Shown here: positions 1 to 7,250 of the stretch, in pieces
Numbering within the stretch: the first letter of the stretch is position 1
Layout of the letters: each line of letters opens with the position of its first letter
Source: Nitrospirota bacterium
GTDB lineage: Bacteria; Nitrospirota; UBA9217
Assembly: GCA_027456925.1 (NCBI GenBank)
Contig: DAIDTZ010000322.1
Span: 1 to 8,206 of the forward strand
Direction of reading: 5' to 3'
DNA: 8,206 nucleotides
Notes under the pieces: generated by a model
Databases searched by the model: none
What the model saw: only the letters and a program-made list of their open reading frames with translations
Told to the model about the DNA's origin: nothing
Made by a program: the position numbers and the translations under genes

Positions 1-13
1 CGGTATCCTTCAT
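1..13 (-). CDS. start of a gene running off the left edge (four codons visible)
   Basis: A minus-strand ATG at 13-11 is preceded by GAGGTGAT (21-14), a close match to the anti-Shine-Dalgarno complement, although its spacing to the ATG is short. The visible codons read M-K-D-T. It begins 67 bases after the sat/cysC stop, in the same direction. That distance would allow co-transcription with the sulfate activation gene, but nothing can be said about its product. A weak CCGAC/GTCGG hairpin (45-59) lies in the spacer without a T-tract, so it is not a convincing terminator. Confidence 0.35.
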
Positions 14-80
14 ATCACCTCGGCCCTCTCCCCCTCCGGAGCGCCCGACGTCAAGTCGGTCTTTGAGCGCTTTTTACTCA

Positions 81-1856
81 TCACGCGGCTGCGCCGACCG
101 GCAGGCCCTTCGGCTCCCGGCGCCTCTCCTGAGCGATGAAACCTTTCTGTACAAGCTCCCCGATGATCATACGGGCGCTCTCATCGGGCGTCATGGACGA
201 CGTGTTTATGCGCAGATCCGGAGAGCGGGGCAGCTCGTAGACATCGTCGACGCCCGTAAAGCCCTTGAGGTCTCCTCTTTTGGCCTGGGTGTACATGCCC
301 TTCACGTCGCGCTGCTCGCACAACGAGACGGGCGTATCCACGAACACTTCGATGAACCGCTCCCGTCCCACCATGGCACGCGCCTGTTCGCGGGCGTGGG
401 CGTAGGGGCTGATGAGGGCGCAGATCGCAACGCCCTCGTGCCGGACCACTTCCGAGGCCACGAATCCCACACGCAGGATGTTCGTGACCCGGTCCTCTTT
501 GCCGAACCCAAGCCCTTTGGCGAGGTGGGTCCTGACCACGTCCCCGTCCAGGAACGTCACTTTCCTGCCCTTGGCCATAAGCATGGGCAAAAGCGTTTCA
601 GCAATGGTGGACTTGCCCGAGCTGGGCAGGCCCGTGAGCCATACGCAGAAACCCTGACGGTCTTTCGGGGGGTTGGCGTCGGAAAGGATCTGCGAAATCT
701 CGGGGTGCGTGAACCACTCGGGAAGCTGCGTGCCGCGGAAGAGAGAATCCTCGATCACCGTCGTGGCCGAGACCCGAATGTACTCGTCCATGCCGCGCGC
801 CCCGCGGCCCGACTCCTCGTACTGCTTGCTTTGCGGCAAATAGATCATCTCTTTATGCCGGATCATGCGCACTCCGATCTCGGACTCGAGCTGGAGGAAG
901 AGCTCCTGCACGTCGCGGCTGTCATAGAAAGCAGTCTTGTAAGAGCCCTCGCTCAGGCTGTGAGGGTCGCGGCCGACGATAAGATGGCTCACGCCGTAGT
1001 TGCGGTTGATGATGCCGTGCCAGAGCCCTGCGCGGGGTCCCGCCATGCGCACTGCCAGGGGGATCACATTCAGGACGGTCCTGCCGCCGTCGTAGTAGTT
1101 CTCGATCAGCGTCTTGTAGCACCTTATGCGCGTGTAGTTTTCCACGTCTTCTCCGTGGTTCGTAAAGCCCGCAACGGGATGAATAAGGAGCGAGCCGTCT
1201 ATCTGCAAGGCGGCCTCCTTGGTGAACGCCTCATGGGCCCGGTGCATGGGGTGACGCGGCTGGTACGCTACCACGTTTTCCCGGCCCATGGCGGCAAGCA
1301 GGCTCCGGACCTCGGCGGGGGTCTTCCGGAGGTCCGGCAAGTCCTTGTGGCGCGGGAGGTTGAAGACCGTGAGCGGCCCGGAAAGGCACCAGCGGCCCCA
1401 CGTATGCATTTCGGAAACGAGAGGATGGCGCGAGTCCGTGGTGCCGAGTACGGCGGTTGCTTCCTCCTCGAGGTCCCATGGATAGACTCCCTCGAGTCTC
1501 ATGACGGCCAGCATCTCGTTGGTGGGGCTCCGAAGCACGAGCTCGCGTCCGAGCTCGAGGCCGTCGGCACTCTCTACCGGAAGGGTAAGCGGGATGGGAA
1601 AAAGCACGCCGTCCGCGAGACGCATGGTTGCAAGCACCGAACGGTAGTCCTCCTCCGTTAAAAAACGGTCGAGGGGGGAAAAGGCCCCCACGGCCAAAAG
1701 CTCAAGGTCGCACATTGACCGCGCGGATATCTGGACAGAGGGAAGGTGTTTGGCCTTCTCGATCAATGCGGCCCGGGCTTCCGCGCTGACGACGAGATTT
1801 ACGAGCCTGTTGCCGTACGGTGCGATCAACCCTGTTTCACGCTCATGCGTTGCCAT
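81..1856 (-). CDS. bifunctional sulfate adenylyltransferase / adenylylsulfate kinase
   Basis: This 591-residue cytoplasmic enzyme should convert sulfate and ATP to APS and phosphorylate APS to PAPS. Residues 1-170 form the PUA-like N-terminal domain of ATP sulfurylase. Residues 170-395 form the catalytic domain, with YQPRHPMHRAHE (198-209) matching the QxRNPxHRAHE motif, and AGPRAGLWH and IVGRDPHS (293-300) matching the second nucleotide-binding segment. Residues 400-575 are APS kinase, with P-loop GLPSSGKST (409-417), LDGD (436-439), the ISPY segment with Ser483, RDVKGMY (516-522) and KGFTGVDD (531-538). The length suits ATP sulfurylase-APS kinase fusions such as the Aquifex type. The ATG start has a strong AGGAGGGGA at 1869-1861, and a promoter lies upstream. 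Two departures stand out: His202 replaces the usual Asn of RNP, and GRDPHS replaces GRDHAG. The kinase motifs look intact. PAPS output suggests assimilation or sulfation rather than dissimilation, but that is inference. No other sulfur gene is visible. Confidence 0.93.
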   Translation of the reverse strand: MATHERETGLIAPYGNRLVNLVVSAEARAALIEKAKHLPSVQISARSMCDLELLAVGAFSPLDRFLTEEDYRSVLATMRLADGVLFPIPLTLPVESADGLELGRELVLRSPTNEMLAVMRLEGVYPWDLEEEATAVLGTTDSRHPLVSEMHTWGRWCLSGPLTVFNLPRHKDLPDLRKTPAEVRSLLAAMGRENVVAYQPRHPMHRAHEAFTKEAALQIDGSLLIHPVAGFTNHGEDVENYTRIRCYKTLIENYYDGGRTVLNVIPLAVRMAGPRAGLWHGIINRNYGVSHLIVGRDPHSLSEGSYKTAFYDSRDVQELFLQLESEIGVRMIRHKEMIYLPQSKQYEESGRGARGMDEYIRVSATTVIEDSLFRGTQLPEWFTHPEISQILSDANPPKDRQGFCVWLTGLPSSGKSTIAETLLPMLMAKGRKVTFLDGDVVRTHLAKGLGFGKEDRVTNILRVGFVASEVVRHEGVAICALISPYAHAREQARAMVGRERFIEVFVDTPVSLCEQRDVKGMYTQAKRGDLKGFTGVDDVYELPRSPDLRINTSSMTPDESARMIIGELVQKGFIAQERRREPKGLPVGAAA

Positions 1857-1896
1857 ATTCTCCCCTCCTGACCAGGCAAGATGTATTTACTGAATC

Positions 1897-1926
1897 ATAA
1901 TGTACCTGAGGAAGAAATATTGTCAA
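1897..1926 (-). promoter_or_regulatory. candidate sigma70 promoter of the sat/cysC fusion gene
   Basis: On the minus strand a perfect -35 box TTGACA (1926-1921) is followed by a -10 candidate. It is either TACATT at 1904-1899 with a 16-base spacer or CATTAT at 1902-1897 with an 18-base spacer, each matching four of six consensus positions. Transcription would start near 1890 and leave a leader of roughly 35 bases carrying the Shine-Dalgarno at 1869-1861. This suggests that sat is transcribed separately from the two-component genes to its right. Confidence 0.45.
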
Positions 1927-2110
1927 TCGGGGATTCCCTACTTTTTTACTTCGAAAAACCTAGAGGCTTTTGAGAGTCCCGCAGATCGCAAAAGAATCGC
2001 CCGCAGCGATAACAGTTATTGAGTGGCGGATTTACAGGCAGGTGGTGAAAAATTCAGAATGGAAAATTGACATCAACCTTAAAGCGGCAGTTGGACGCAG
2101 ATGAACATAG

Positions 2111-2266
2111 AAAAAGCATTTAGACACAGAAGAAGCGGATTAACATATGATAAAGGCGGATAAATTCGAGTGCAAGGCAATCACCTGTTGGGGGAACTGC
2201 TCTTTGAAGAAAAATCCGCCGTTATCCGACTCTTATCAGATTTGATCCGTGTCAAATGCCGTTTTT
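2111..2266. repeat. imperfect long palindrome of the intergenic 'aatccgc' repeat type
   Basis: The left arm (2111-2167) and right arm (2209-2266) are imperfect inverted copies. The outer parts pair AAAAAGCATTT with AAATGCCGTTTTT and GACAC (2123-2127) with GTGTC (2249-2253). The inner parts pair GGCGGAT (2155-2161) with ATCCGCC (2214-2220). The right arm ends three bases after the response regulator stop codon, so the transcript could fold into a long 3' hairpin that stabilises or ends it. The wording resembles 'aatccgcgttcatccgcgtctaaatgc' units found many times in intergenic DNA of Desulfobacterota and Nitrospirota. That likeness is from memory, not from a search. Confidence 0.6.
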
Positions 2267-2269
2267 AGG

Positions 2270-2917
2270 TTAAAGTGAAGTAATGCCTTCCCGTATGGCA
2301 AACTTGGTAAGTTCTGCAATACTATGGATGTTGAGCTTCTCCATAATGTGCTGGCGGTAGGACTCCGCCGTTTTTACACTGACTCGAAGCATATCGGCAA
2401 TTTCCTTCGTTTTCTTTCCCTCTGACAAGAGTTGCAGGACTTCGCGTTCCCGGGTTGTTAAACTGGAGAGAGAGGACAATTCATCTTTCGGGATTCGATG
2501 AACGTAGTCTTTGATGACGATTTCGGCTATTTTCGGACTGAGGTAAGTGCTGTTCGAGGCTACGGTGCGTACGGCCTGGACCACTTCCTCGAAGGCGCAG
2601 TCTTTCAAAAGATATCCTGTTGCGCCGGCATTGATCATCTCAAGCACCGTTCGCCTCTCGGTATGCATGGACAGCGCTATGACCTTTGTTTTAGCGCAGC
2701 TTGACAAGATTTGCTGTGTTGCATCGATGCCGTTCAGGCCGGGCATGGAAATATCCATGATAATGATATCGGGCATCAGGTTCGCCGCCAGCTGAACGGC
2801 GGTTTTGCCGTTATCCGCTTCTCCAACAACAGTAAAGTCCGGCTGTTCCTCGAGTAATGACCGGAGGCCTTCACGCATCAATCGGTGATCGTCCGCAAGT
2901 AGAATCTTTATTCCCAT
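2270..2917 (-). CDS. NarL/FixJ-family response regulator (REC-LuxR HTH)
   Basis: This 215-residue DNA-binding response regulator is the likely phosphorylation target of the histidine kinase encoded just upstream. The receiver domain spans about residues 3-120. It has the acidic pocket Asp9-Asp10, phospho-acceptor Asp55 in IIIMDISMPG, switch Ser83 in IALSMH and conserved Lys105 in YLLKD. A LuxR-type helix-turn-helix follows at about 150-212, with LTTREREVLQLLSEGKKTKEI at its start and VSVKTAESYRQHIMEKL as the recognition segment. The length is normal for the family. The ATG at 2917 has AGGAGGGAG at 2932-2924, six bases upstream. The gene is 191 bases from the kinase stop, with a long palindrome between them, so its expression may be uncoupled in part from the upstream operon. 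Its target genes cannot be read from the sequence; the neighbouring TonB/peptide operon is a natural candidate. Confidence 0.93.
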   Translation of the reverse strand: MGIKILLADDHRLMREGLRSLLEEQPDFTVVGEADNGKTAVQLAANLMPDIIIMDISMPGLNGIDATQQILSSCAKTKVIALSMHTERRTVLEMINAGATGYLLKDCAFEEVVQAVRTVASNSTYLSPKIAEIVIKDYVHRIPKDELSSLSSLTTREREVLQLLSEGKKTKEIADMLRVSVKTAESYRQHIMEKLNIHSIAELTKFAIREGITSL

Positions 2918-2990
2918 GATTTGCTCCCTCCTGATTTCTCGTTAGTCAGTTATGAATGAAATTCTGCTCAAAATGAAAAGAAAAAATCTT

Positions 2991-3082
2991 AAACCCTTGA
3001 CAGGATAACAGGATTTACAGAAAGTTATTTAAAGCAAAATCCGCACTTACCCGATGTTATCCTGTAATCCTGTCAAAAGCTT
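2991..3082. repeat. long palindrome between kinase and regulator genes, possible terminator or mRNA processing hairpin
   Basis: TTGACAGGATAACAGGAT (2997-3014) is the inverted copy of ATCCTGTAATCCTGTCAA (3059-3076), with 17 of 18 positions matching. In the minus-strand RNA the stem extends six more pairs including G-U wobbles (3077-3082 with 2996-2991). The loop is 44 bases. Past the stem the transcript reads AAGATTTTTTCTTTTC (2990-2975), a T-rich tract consistent with partial intrinsic termination. Each arm carries tandem 'acaggat' units like the well-known 'gacaggattaacaggattt' intergenic repeats of anaerobic Proteobacteria-like genomes. It probably reduces readthrough from the kinase to the regulator or protects the kinase mRNA end. 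A regulator-specific promoter is not evident. Confidence 0.6.
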
Positions 3083-3108
3083 TTCCGGCTTGTCCGGGTT
3101 AGGTAATT

Positions 3109-4956
3109 TTATTGGACCGGCATGGCCAGGATTACCGTAGTTCCCGAACCGGGCTTTGTCTCGATCTCGCAATAACCGCCCAGCCGCTTCATCCTCTCGC
3201 GGATCGTAAACAGGCCGAACCCCGATTTTTTTCTGTCCACCGTCGACTGATCAAAACCCGTGCCGTTGTCTGCGACGGTGACATAGATCCTGTCGGCTGA
3301 TCTCGACATGGCAATTTCGACGTTCTTGGCTTGCGAGTGTTTGACAATATTCATGAGAATTTCGCGTACACACCTGAAGAGAAGATAGCGGTTCTCATTG
3401 TCGATCTGCATCGGCCGGCCATCGTCCCGTACTTTGATCGACAGCCCATGTGTTGTTTCGAACGCCTCTGCAAGCGATTCAACAGCCGGTTTGAATCCGA
3501 TTTCTACAAGAATAGGCGGATTGAGTTCTACCGTTAAGGACCGCGTATACTGAATTGTCTTCCCGATTATCTCCCGAATTTCCTCGACCTGCCTGACCAT
3601 GTTCGCGTCCGAGAGATTTCTCTGGAGCAACCCCAGTTTGAGCTGTAAAACCACAAGATTCTGCCCCACATAATCGTGCAGATCAGCGGCTATCAGGTAT
3701 CTTTCCCGCTCTTCGACCCGCGATTCGAGCGTTGACATCTCGGTCGCCGCGGCATAGAGTTCCTTTTGATAGTTCCTGATCTTGTCTTCCATGCCTTTTC
3801 GCTCAGTAACGTCGCGGGTGACGACCAACACAGCCGACTGGCCGCGGAATACAAACGGGGCAGCCGCTACCTCGGCGTCCACCAGGACGCCGTTCGGTCT
3901 TCGATACCTGACATGGAGGTAAGGAACGTTGATCCTCTTTTCCTCGACCTGGAAACATATCTGCTCAATAACGCCTCGATCGTCCCGATAGACAAAATCA
4001 TTCATGAGCCGCCCCAGGACCAGCGCAGAGTGTGCGGCGCCCAACAGGATCGCTCCCGCCGCGTTCGTAAAGACGATTTCCCCGTCCTGCAGGACATAGA
4101 TCCCGTCCGGGGAAATTTCGACAAGCTTGCGGTAGCGTTCTTCGCTCTCACGAAGCGATTTTTCGGCCTGTTCGCGCACCCTGACCATGATATTGAATGC
4201 CGATGCCAGGTTGCCGATCTCATCCCTGCTGTCCACCTGGACAGGTTCGACGTGAAGACCCCTTCCCAGCGCCTTGACATTGTCGGTCAGCTTTACCAGC
4301 GGATTCGTAAGTTTTCTAACCGAAAAAAAGACGATAACCGAACTCGAAACGATAAAGATCAGCATGATAACCATATTTTCGCGCATTATGGTTTCGATTC
4401 GCTGCCGGTATGCGTCCTTGCTCAATACAATTCGAACATATCCAATAACCTTACCCGCGCTGTCCGGCGTCGATCCTTCGAAATAAAGAGTTTCGTCTTT
4501 TTTCGCGGTGGATTGCAGCATGACCGGCTTGATAAATGCGAAGTATTTTTTGGACTCGCTGATGCTGAGAGACTCCTCTGTCCGTAGGCCGGCGACTGCA
4601 TTGACGGAAATAGCCTCTTTTTCAGCGCCGGACGAATCTTTCCCTTTTGCATAGAGAATTTTAAAATCAGCGTTGTAGATTGATATCGCGACAACATTCT
4701 TCAGGTTTAATATGCTTTCCGTTGAATCCTTCAGCATCTTCCTGTTTTCCGAGTAAACTCCTACCATTGCATTTCTGCCGAGAATTCCCGCGAGCATTTC
4801 CCCTTGTTCCGCCAGGCTTCTTTTTTCCTTCTGTCCTTCACGGATCACTCCGAACAAGGTAAATACGGACAACACGAGAATAATGGCGGCGATGAAGGAG
4901 ATGAGCATCTTGGAGGCGAAGCTGTGCCCCAAAGTATGTCGGAAGTTTTTAATCAA
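3109..4956 (-). CDS. membrane-bound HAMP-PAS sensor histidine kinase (HisKA_3 type)
   Basis: This 615-residue inner-membrane kinase should sense a periplasmic signal and phosphorylate the NarL-type regulator downstream. In order it has TM helix 1 (about 17-38), a periplasmic region (39-193) with a CHASE8-like look, TM helix 2 (about 195-213), HAMP (213-262), and PAS plus PAC (270-388, with ERYRKLVEISPDGIYVLQDG and the TRDVTERK exit). A coiled linker (388-415) leads to a HisKA_3 dimerisation domain with phospho-acceptor His427 in ADLHDYVGQNL. The ATPase domain (about 515-613) has N-box Asn536 in REILMNIVKHS, VADNGTGF (561-568) and GFGLFTIRERMKRLGG (579-594). HisKA_3 kinases normally pair with LuxR-type regulators, as here. 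The chosen start is a TTG inside GTTGATTAA, overlapping the stop of the preceding gene by 8 bases, which suggests translational coupling. A later ATG (4908) would begin at the edge of TM1 and lacks a Shine-Dalgarno. Confidence 0.92.
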   Translation of the reverse strand: MIKNFRHTLGHSFASKMLISFIAAIILVLSVFTLFGVIREGQKEKRSLAEQGEMLAGILGRNAMVGVYSENRKMLKDSTESILNLKNVVAISIYNADFKILYAKGKDSSGAEKEAISVNAVAGLRTEESLSISESKKYFAFIKPVMLQSTAKKDETLYFEGSTPDSAGKVIGYVRIVLSKDAYRQRIETIMRENMVIMLIFIVSSSVIVFFSVRKLTNPLVKLTDNVKALGRGLHVEPVQVDSRDEIGNLASAFNIMVRVREQAEKSLRESEERYRKLVEISPDGIYVLQDGEIVFTNAAGAILLGAAHSALVLGRLMNDFVYRDDRGVIEQICFQVEEKRINVPYLHVRYRRPNGVLVDAEVAAAPFVFRGQSAVLVVTRDVTERKGMEDKIRNYQKELYAAATEMSTLESRVEERERYLIAADLHDYVGQNLVVLQLKLGLLQRNLSDANMVRQVEEIREIIGKTIQYTRSLTVELNPPILVEIGFKPAVESLAEAFETTHGLSIKVRDDGRPMQIDNENRYLLFRCVREILMNIVKHSQAKNVEIAMSRSADRIYVTVADNGTGFDQSTVDRKKSGFGLFTIRERMKRLGGYCEIETKPGSGTTVILAMPVQ

Positions 4957-5911
4957 CGTTATCCACGTCTGCCAGGGACCCTTCCTTAATTGAAAGTCCC
5001 AGCTTTTTTGCCATTTTTTTATTGATTGTCAGGTGCGATTTGCGGGCGTAGACGCTGGATCCGGCTGCTTGTCCGGCTGATATTCTGTTGACGATTGAGG
5101 CGACTTGCGCCCCCATGTCGTAGGGATCTATATCCAGCGAAGCAACAGCCCCCATCTCTACGTATTTCCTGGAAAAAGTAAAAATCGGCACGTTATTCTG
5201 AAATGAAAACCTCAGCATGTAGTCGACGATCTGCGCGACAACCACCGTCGGATCGGGGACCATCCACAAAACATCGATCTTTGACCGCATCTCGCTTAAA
5301 GCGCCCAAGACCTGCGAGGGATCGTGAAGTTGTTTCGTCACGAGTTCCACTCCGAGCGCGCGTGCGGCCTTAACCGCGTCTTCCACGAACGCTGCTGTGT
5401 TCCGGGGGTCGTAGATAAGGCCGATTCTCTTCGCTTTGGGGAAGAGGGCCTTCATGGTGGATAAATAGGTCTCAGGCGAGATGTCTATGCTTACACCGGA
5501 AATGTTCGGACCTAAGGGAGATGAGACCTCGGAGGGCATTACCATCGCGTATATTACCGGAAGGTCAGTAATCGTTCTCACCCTCTTGAATGCCGCGGTG
5601 CCGATGGCGACGACAGCGCCGGGGTGGCTGTCAAGGATGTTATTGCGGTCCTCGTCGTCCCTGAATTTCATTTCCTGTACGTCGCAGCCGCAGTCATCCC
5701 GCAAGCCTCTGAGAAAATCCTGATAGGGTTTCAAATCAGCGCTTTTGACAACGATAATTTTTGAGCTGCCTGCGTGGACGGGAAAACACGGGAGAATCGT
5801 CGCAAGCACTACGAATGCAATGAGAATAATCTTCAGGCGTGATCGGATAGGTGATCGGACATAGTGCAGAGAAGTGACCACGGCAGTCATTGATAGAGGC
5901 TTACAGATCAT
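4949..5911 (-). CDS. periplasmic ABC-type substrate-binding protein (ABC_sub_bind family)
   Basis: From the ATG at 5911 this is a 320-residue exported protein of the ABC_sub_bind (TrpX-like) family. It has a long basic N-region, a hydrophobic segment (about 27-46) and a probable signal peptidase I site after VHA (residue 47). No proper lipobox is present. Family landmarks are ISGVSIDISPE (137-147), FPKAKRIGLIYDP (157-169), the hinge segment VLWMVPDPTVV, FTFSRKYVEMGAVASLDIDP (244-263), and a C-terminal INKKMAKKLGLSI. The frame is open back to an ATG at 5992, but that would lie inside the radical SAM gene. The 5911 start has AGGA eight bases upstream and overlaps the maturase stop by 11 bases. 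No permease or ATPase gene is present, and the kinase start overlaps this stop. A sensing role, handing a periplasmic ligand to the kinase, is therefore likelier than transport. The ligand is unknown. A CxC pair (residues 74 and 76) lies near the mature N-terminus. Confidence 0.87.
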   Translation of the reverse strand: MICKPLSMTAVVTSLHYVRSPIRSRLKIILIAFVVLATILPCFPVHAGSSKIIVVKSADLKPYQDFLRGLRDDCGCDVQEMKFRDDEDRNNILDSHPGAVVAIGTAAFKRVRTITDLPVIYAMVMPSEVSSPLGPNISGVSIDISPETYLSTMKALFPKAKRIGLIYDPRNTAAFVEDAVKAARALGVELVTKQLHDPSQVLGALSEMRSKIDVLWMVPDPTVVVAQIVDYMLRFSFQNNVPIFTFSRKYVEMGAVASLDIDPYDMGAQVASIVNRISAGQAAGSSVYARKSHLTINKKMAKKLGLSIKEGSLADVDNVD

Positions 5912-7190
5912 AGCGGATATCCTGGAATACGAGCGCGCCAAGAGTCCGGTCGAAGTATTCTTTTTGACAATGTATGCCCTGCATGTTCCCATCGCGCATG
6001 GCCTTTATATATTTGCACCCGCCGAAACAGAGGGGCAGGTACGCGCATTCAAGACACGTATCGTTTTTCCATACGTCGAGTCCATGGGACGCCTTGTAAT
6101 CGATTAATCCGTATTCGAGGTTCCCTGCGCGATATTGTTCCCTGCCGATGAGCCCCGGGCATTTGTAGAGCGCTCCATCGTAGTTCACCACGAGATTGTC
6201 TTTAAACTCTACAAAGCACATGGACGGCATGATCTTCGGAGTTCGATAACCTCGCCGCAGGATCTCTTCGCGCAAGAAGAGGCTTGCGTCACTGATCCAG
6301 GGCTCATTGTTCGACTCGCACCCATCATGGAAATCGGCAGGAGCAAACTCATTGGTTTCGTTCATGACGGGATCGAATTTTATGAAGGGGATCTTATCGG
6401 GAGTGAGCCCGGCGGCAGCAAGATCGTCAAGAAGGCGGGGAAACTCGCGGAAATGCTCCTGTGTATAATTGCCGCCGATTTGAACAAAGGTCATGTCGCA
6501 CACTTCTTTGATGTTCCGAAGGATCGTCTCAAAGGAGCCTGTTCCGGACTTGAAGGGGCGGTACCTGTTGTGGATATCCGCCGGTCCGTCGAGGGTGACT
6601 TTCACGCCCTGCAGGCCGAGAGGTTTTAATCGCTTCACAACAGCAGGCGTGAGCAACGTGCCGTTGGTCACCAGCGTAAAGCTGTATTTCAATCCCCGCT
6701 CTTGCGTGAATGCGCGTATGCGGTCGGATATCGAGATAATCCGTTCCAAACTTAACAGAGGTTCGCCGCCATAGAAGACGATCTTGATGGCCTCCTTGCC
6801 TGACAAATCGCTCCTTTTCACAAAATCGACAAACCTGTCCGCAGTTTCTTCGGACAAAAAGAATTTACCTTTTCGTTTGCCTTCGAAACAGTATGTGCAG
6901 GCAAGGTTGCAGTCCAGGCTCATGACAACGATGTACTTGAAGGCCTTATCGATGTCATCCAACTCCCGAATAAATCCCTGCATCTTGAGCTTTTCTTCGT
7001 CTCTGCTCTGAACAGCGATCCCGAGGTCAACAAGCATTCCTGCTTCCTCTTGGGAAAGGCTGCCTTTCTCAACATCATCGATTAATCCGGAAGGTACAAG
7101 GGCTGCAGCCGCATTCTGCGTAGAGTAAGCTATAACGGAATCAGGAGAATCCGTGGATGGGTATAATTTCAAATACTTCGATAAATACAT
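5901..7190 (-). CDS. radical SAM/SPASM peptide maturase, geopeptide-maturase-like
   Basis: This is a cytoplasmic iron-sulfur enzyme expected to modify a ribosomal peptide. Numbering here starts at a TTG at 7202. The ATG at 7190 (residue 5) is preferred because it has GGA at a usable spacing and begins MYLSKYLK, like its relatives; it gives 429 residues. The N-terminal 85 residues are a possible leader-binding region. The radical SAM core has CNLACTYC (Cys98, 102, 105) for the SAM-binding cluster, FYGGEP (143-148) and VTNGTLL (178-184). The SPASM region has the complete seven-cysteine pattern: Cys329-X13-Gly-X4-Cys348, then Cys383-X2-Cys386-X5-Cys392-X3-Cys396, and Cys412. This fits enzymes such as anSME-type and ranthipeptide maturases with two auxiliary clusters. 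The N-terminal wording recalls proteins annotated as 'geopeptide radical SAM maturase' in Geobacter, from memory only. It follows the 32-residue peptide gene and overlaps the binding-protein gene, so peptide modification and sensing are coupled. Confidence 0.9.
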   Translation of the reverse strand: MYLSKYLKLYPSTDSPDSVIAYSTQNAAAALVPSGLIDDVEKGSLSQEEAGMLVDLGIAVQSRDEEKLKMQGFIRELDDIDKAFKYIVVMSLDCNLACTYCFEGKRKGKFFLSEETADRFVDFVKRSDLSGKEAIKIVFYGGEPLLSLERIISISDRIRAFTQERGLKYSFTLVTNGTLLTPAVVKRLKPLGLQGVKVTLDGPADIHNRYRPFKSGTGSFETILRNIKEVCDMTFVQIGGNYTQEHFREFPRLLDDLAAAGLTPDKIPFIKFDPVMNETNEFAPADFHDGCESNNEPWISDASLFLREEILRRGYRTPKIMPSMCFVEFKDNLVVNYDGALYKCPGLIGREQYRAGNLEYGLIDYKASHGLDVWKNDTCLECAYLPLCFGGCKYIKAMRDGNMQGIHCQKEYFDRTLGALVFQDIRYDL

Positions 7191-7250
7191 GGCAATATCC
7201 AAAAAAACGCAAGCTTTCTTACTCTAACTCTTTACTCAGAATAAACTCGA

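Larger units (their letters stand above)
1857..2269. other. 413-base intergenic spacer between the response regulator and sat
   Basis: No gene is visible on either strand. From the sat side it holds the sat Shine-Dalgarno and candidate promoter (1861-1926), then about 180 bases (1927-2110) with no recognisable content beyond a fragment GGATTTACAGG (2027-2037) resembling the repeat unit near 3010. The rest is a long imperfect palindrome (2111-2266). The only small reading frames are 13 codons (minus, from 2084) and 20 codons (plus, from 2101). Neither has a convincing ribosome binding site, and the second lies inside the palindrome. Confidence 0.7.

Noticed and set aside
63..1661. A 532-codon open frame on the plus strand
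   Set aside because: It is antisense to the clearly homologous sat/APS kinase gene, is rich in Arg, His and Ala as expected from a G+C-rich shadow, and has no recognisable domain.
2043..2084. A 13-codon minus-strand frame as a leader peptide
   Set aside because: It is very short, its AAGG is too close to the ATG, and no regulatory structure is linked to it.
2101..2163. A 20-codon plus-strand frame as a possible small peptide gene
   Set aside because: It lies inside the palindromic repeat and has no convincing Shine-Dalgarno.
3766..4587. A 273-codon open frame on the plus strand
   Set aside because: It is antisense to the HAMP-PAS part of the histidine kinase and shows no domain.
5912..5992. 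Longer start for the substrate-binding protein at 5992
   Set aside because: It would add 27 residues before an already long signal peptide and lie inside the maturase gene. The 5911 ATG has a better ribosome site and a typical small overlap.
6135..6629. A 164-codon open frame on the plus strand
   Set aside because: It is antisense to the radical SAM gene, whose catalytic motifs are on the other strand.
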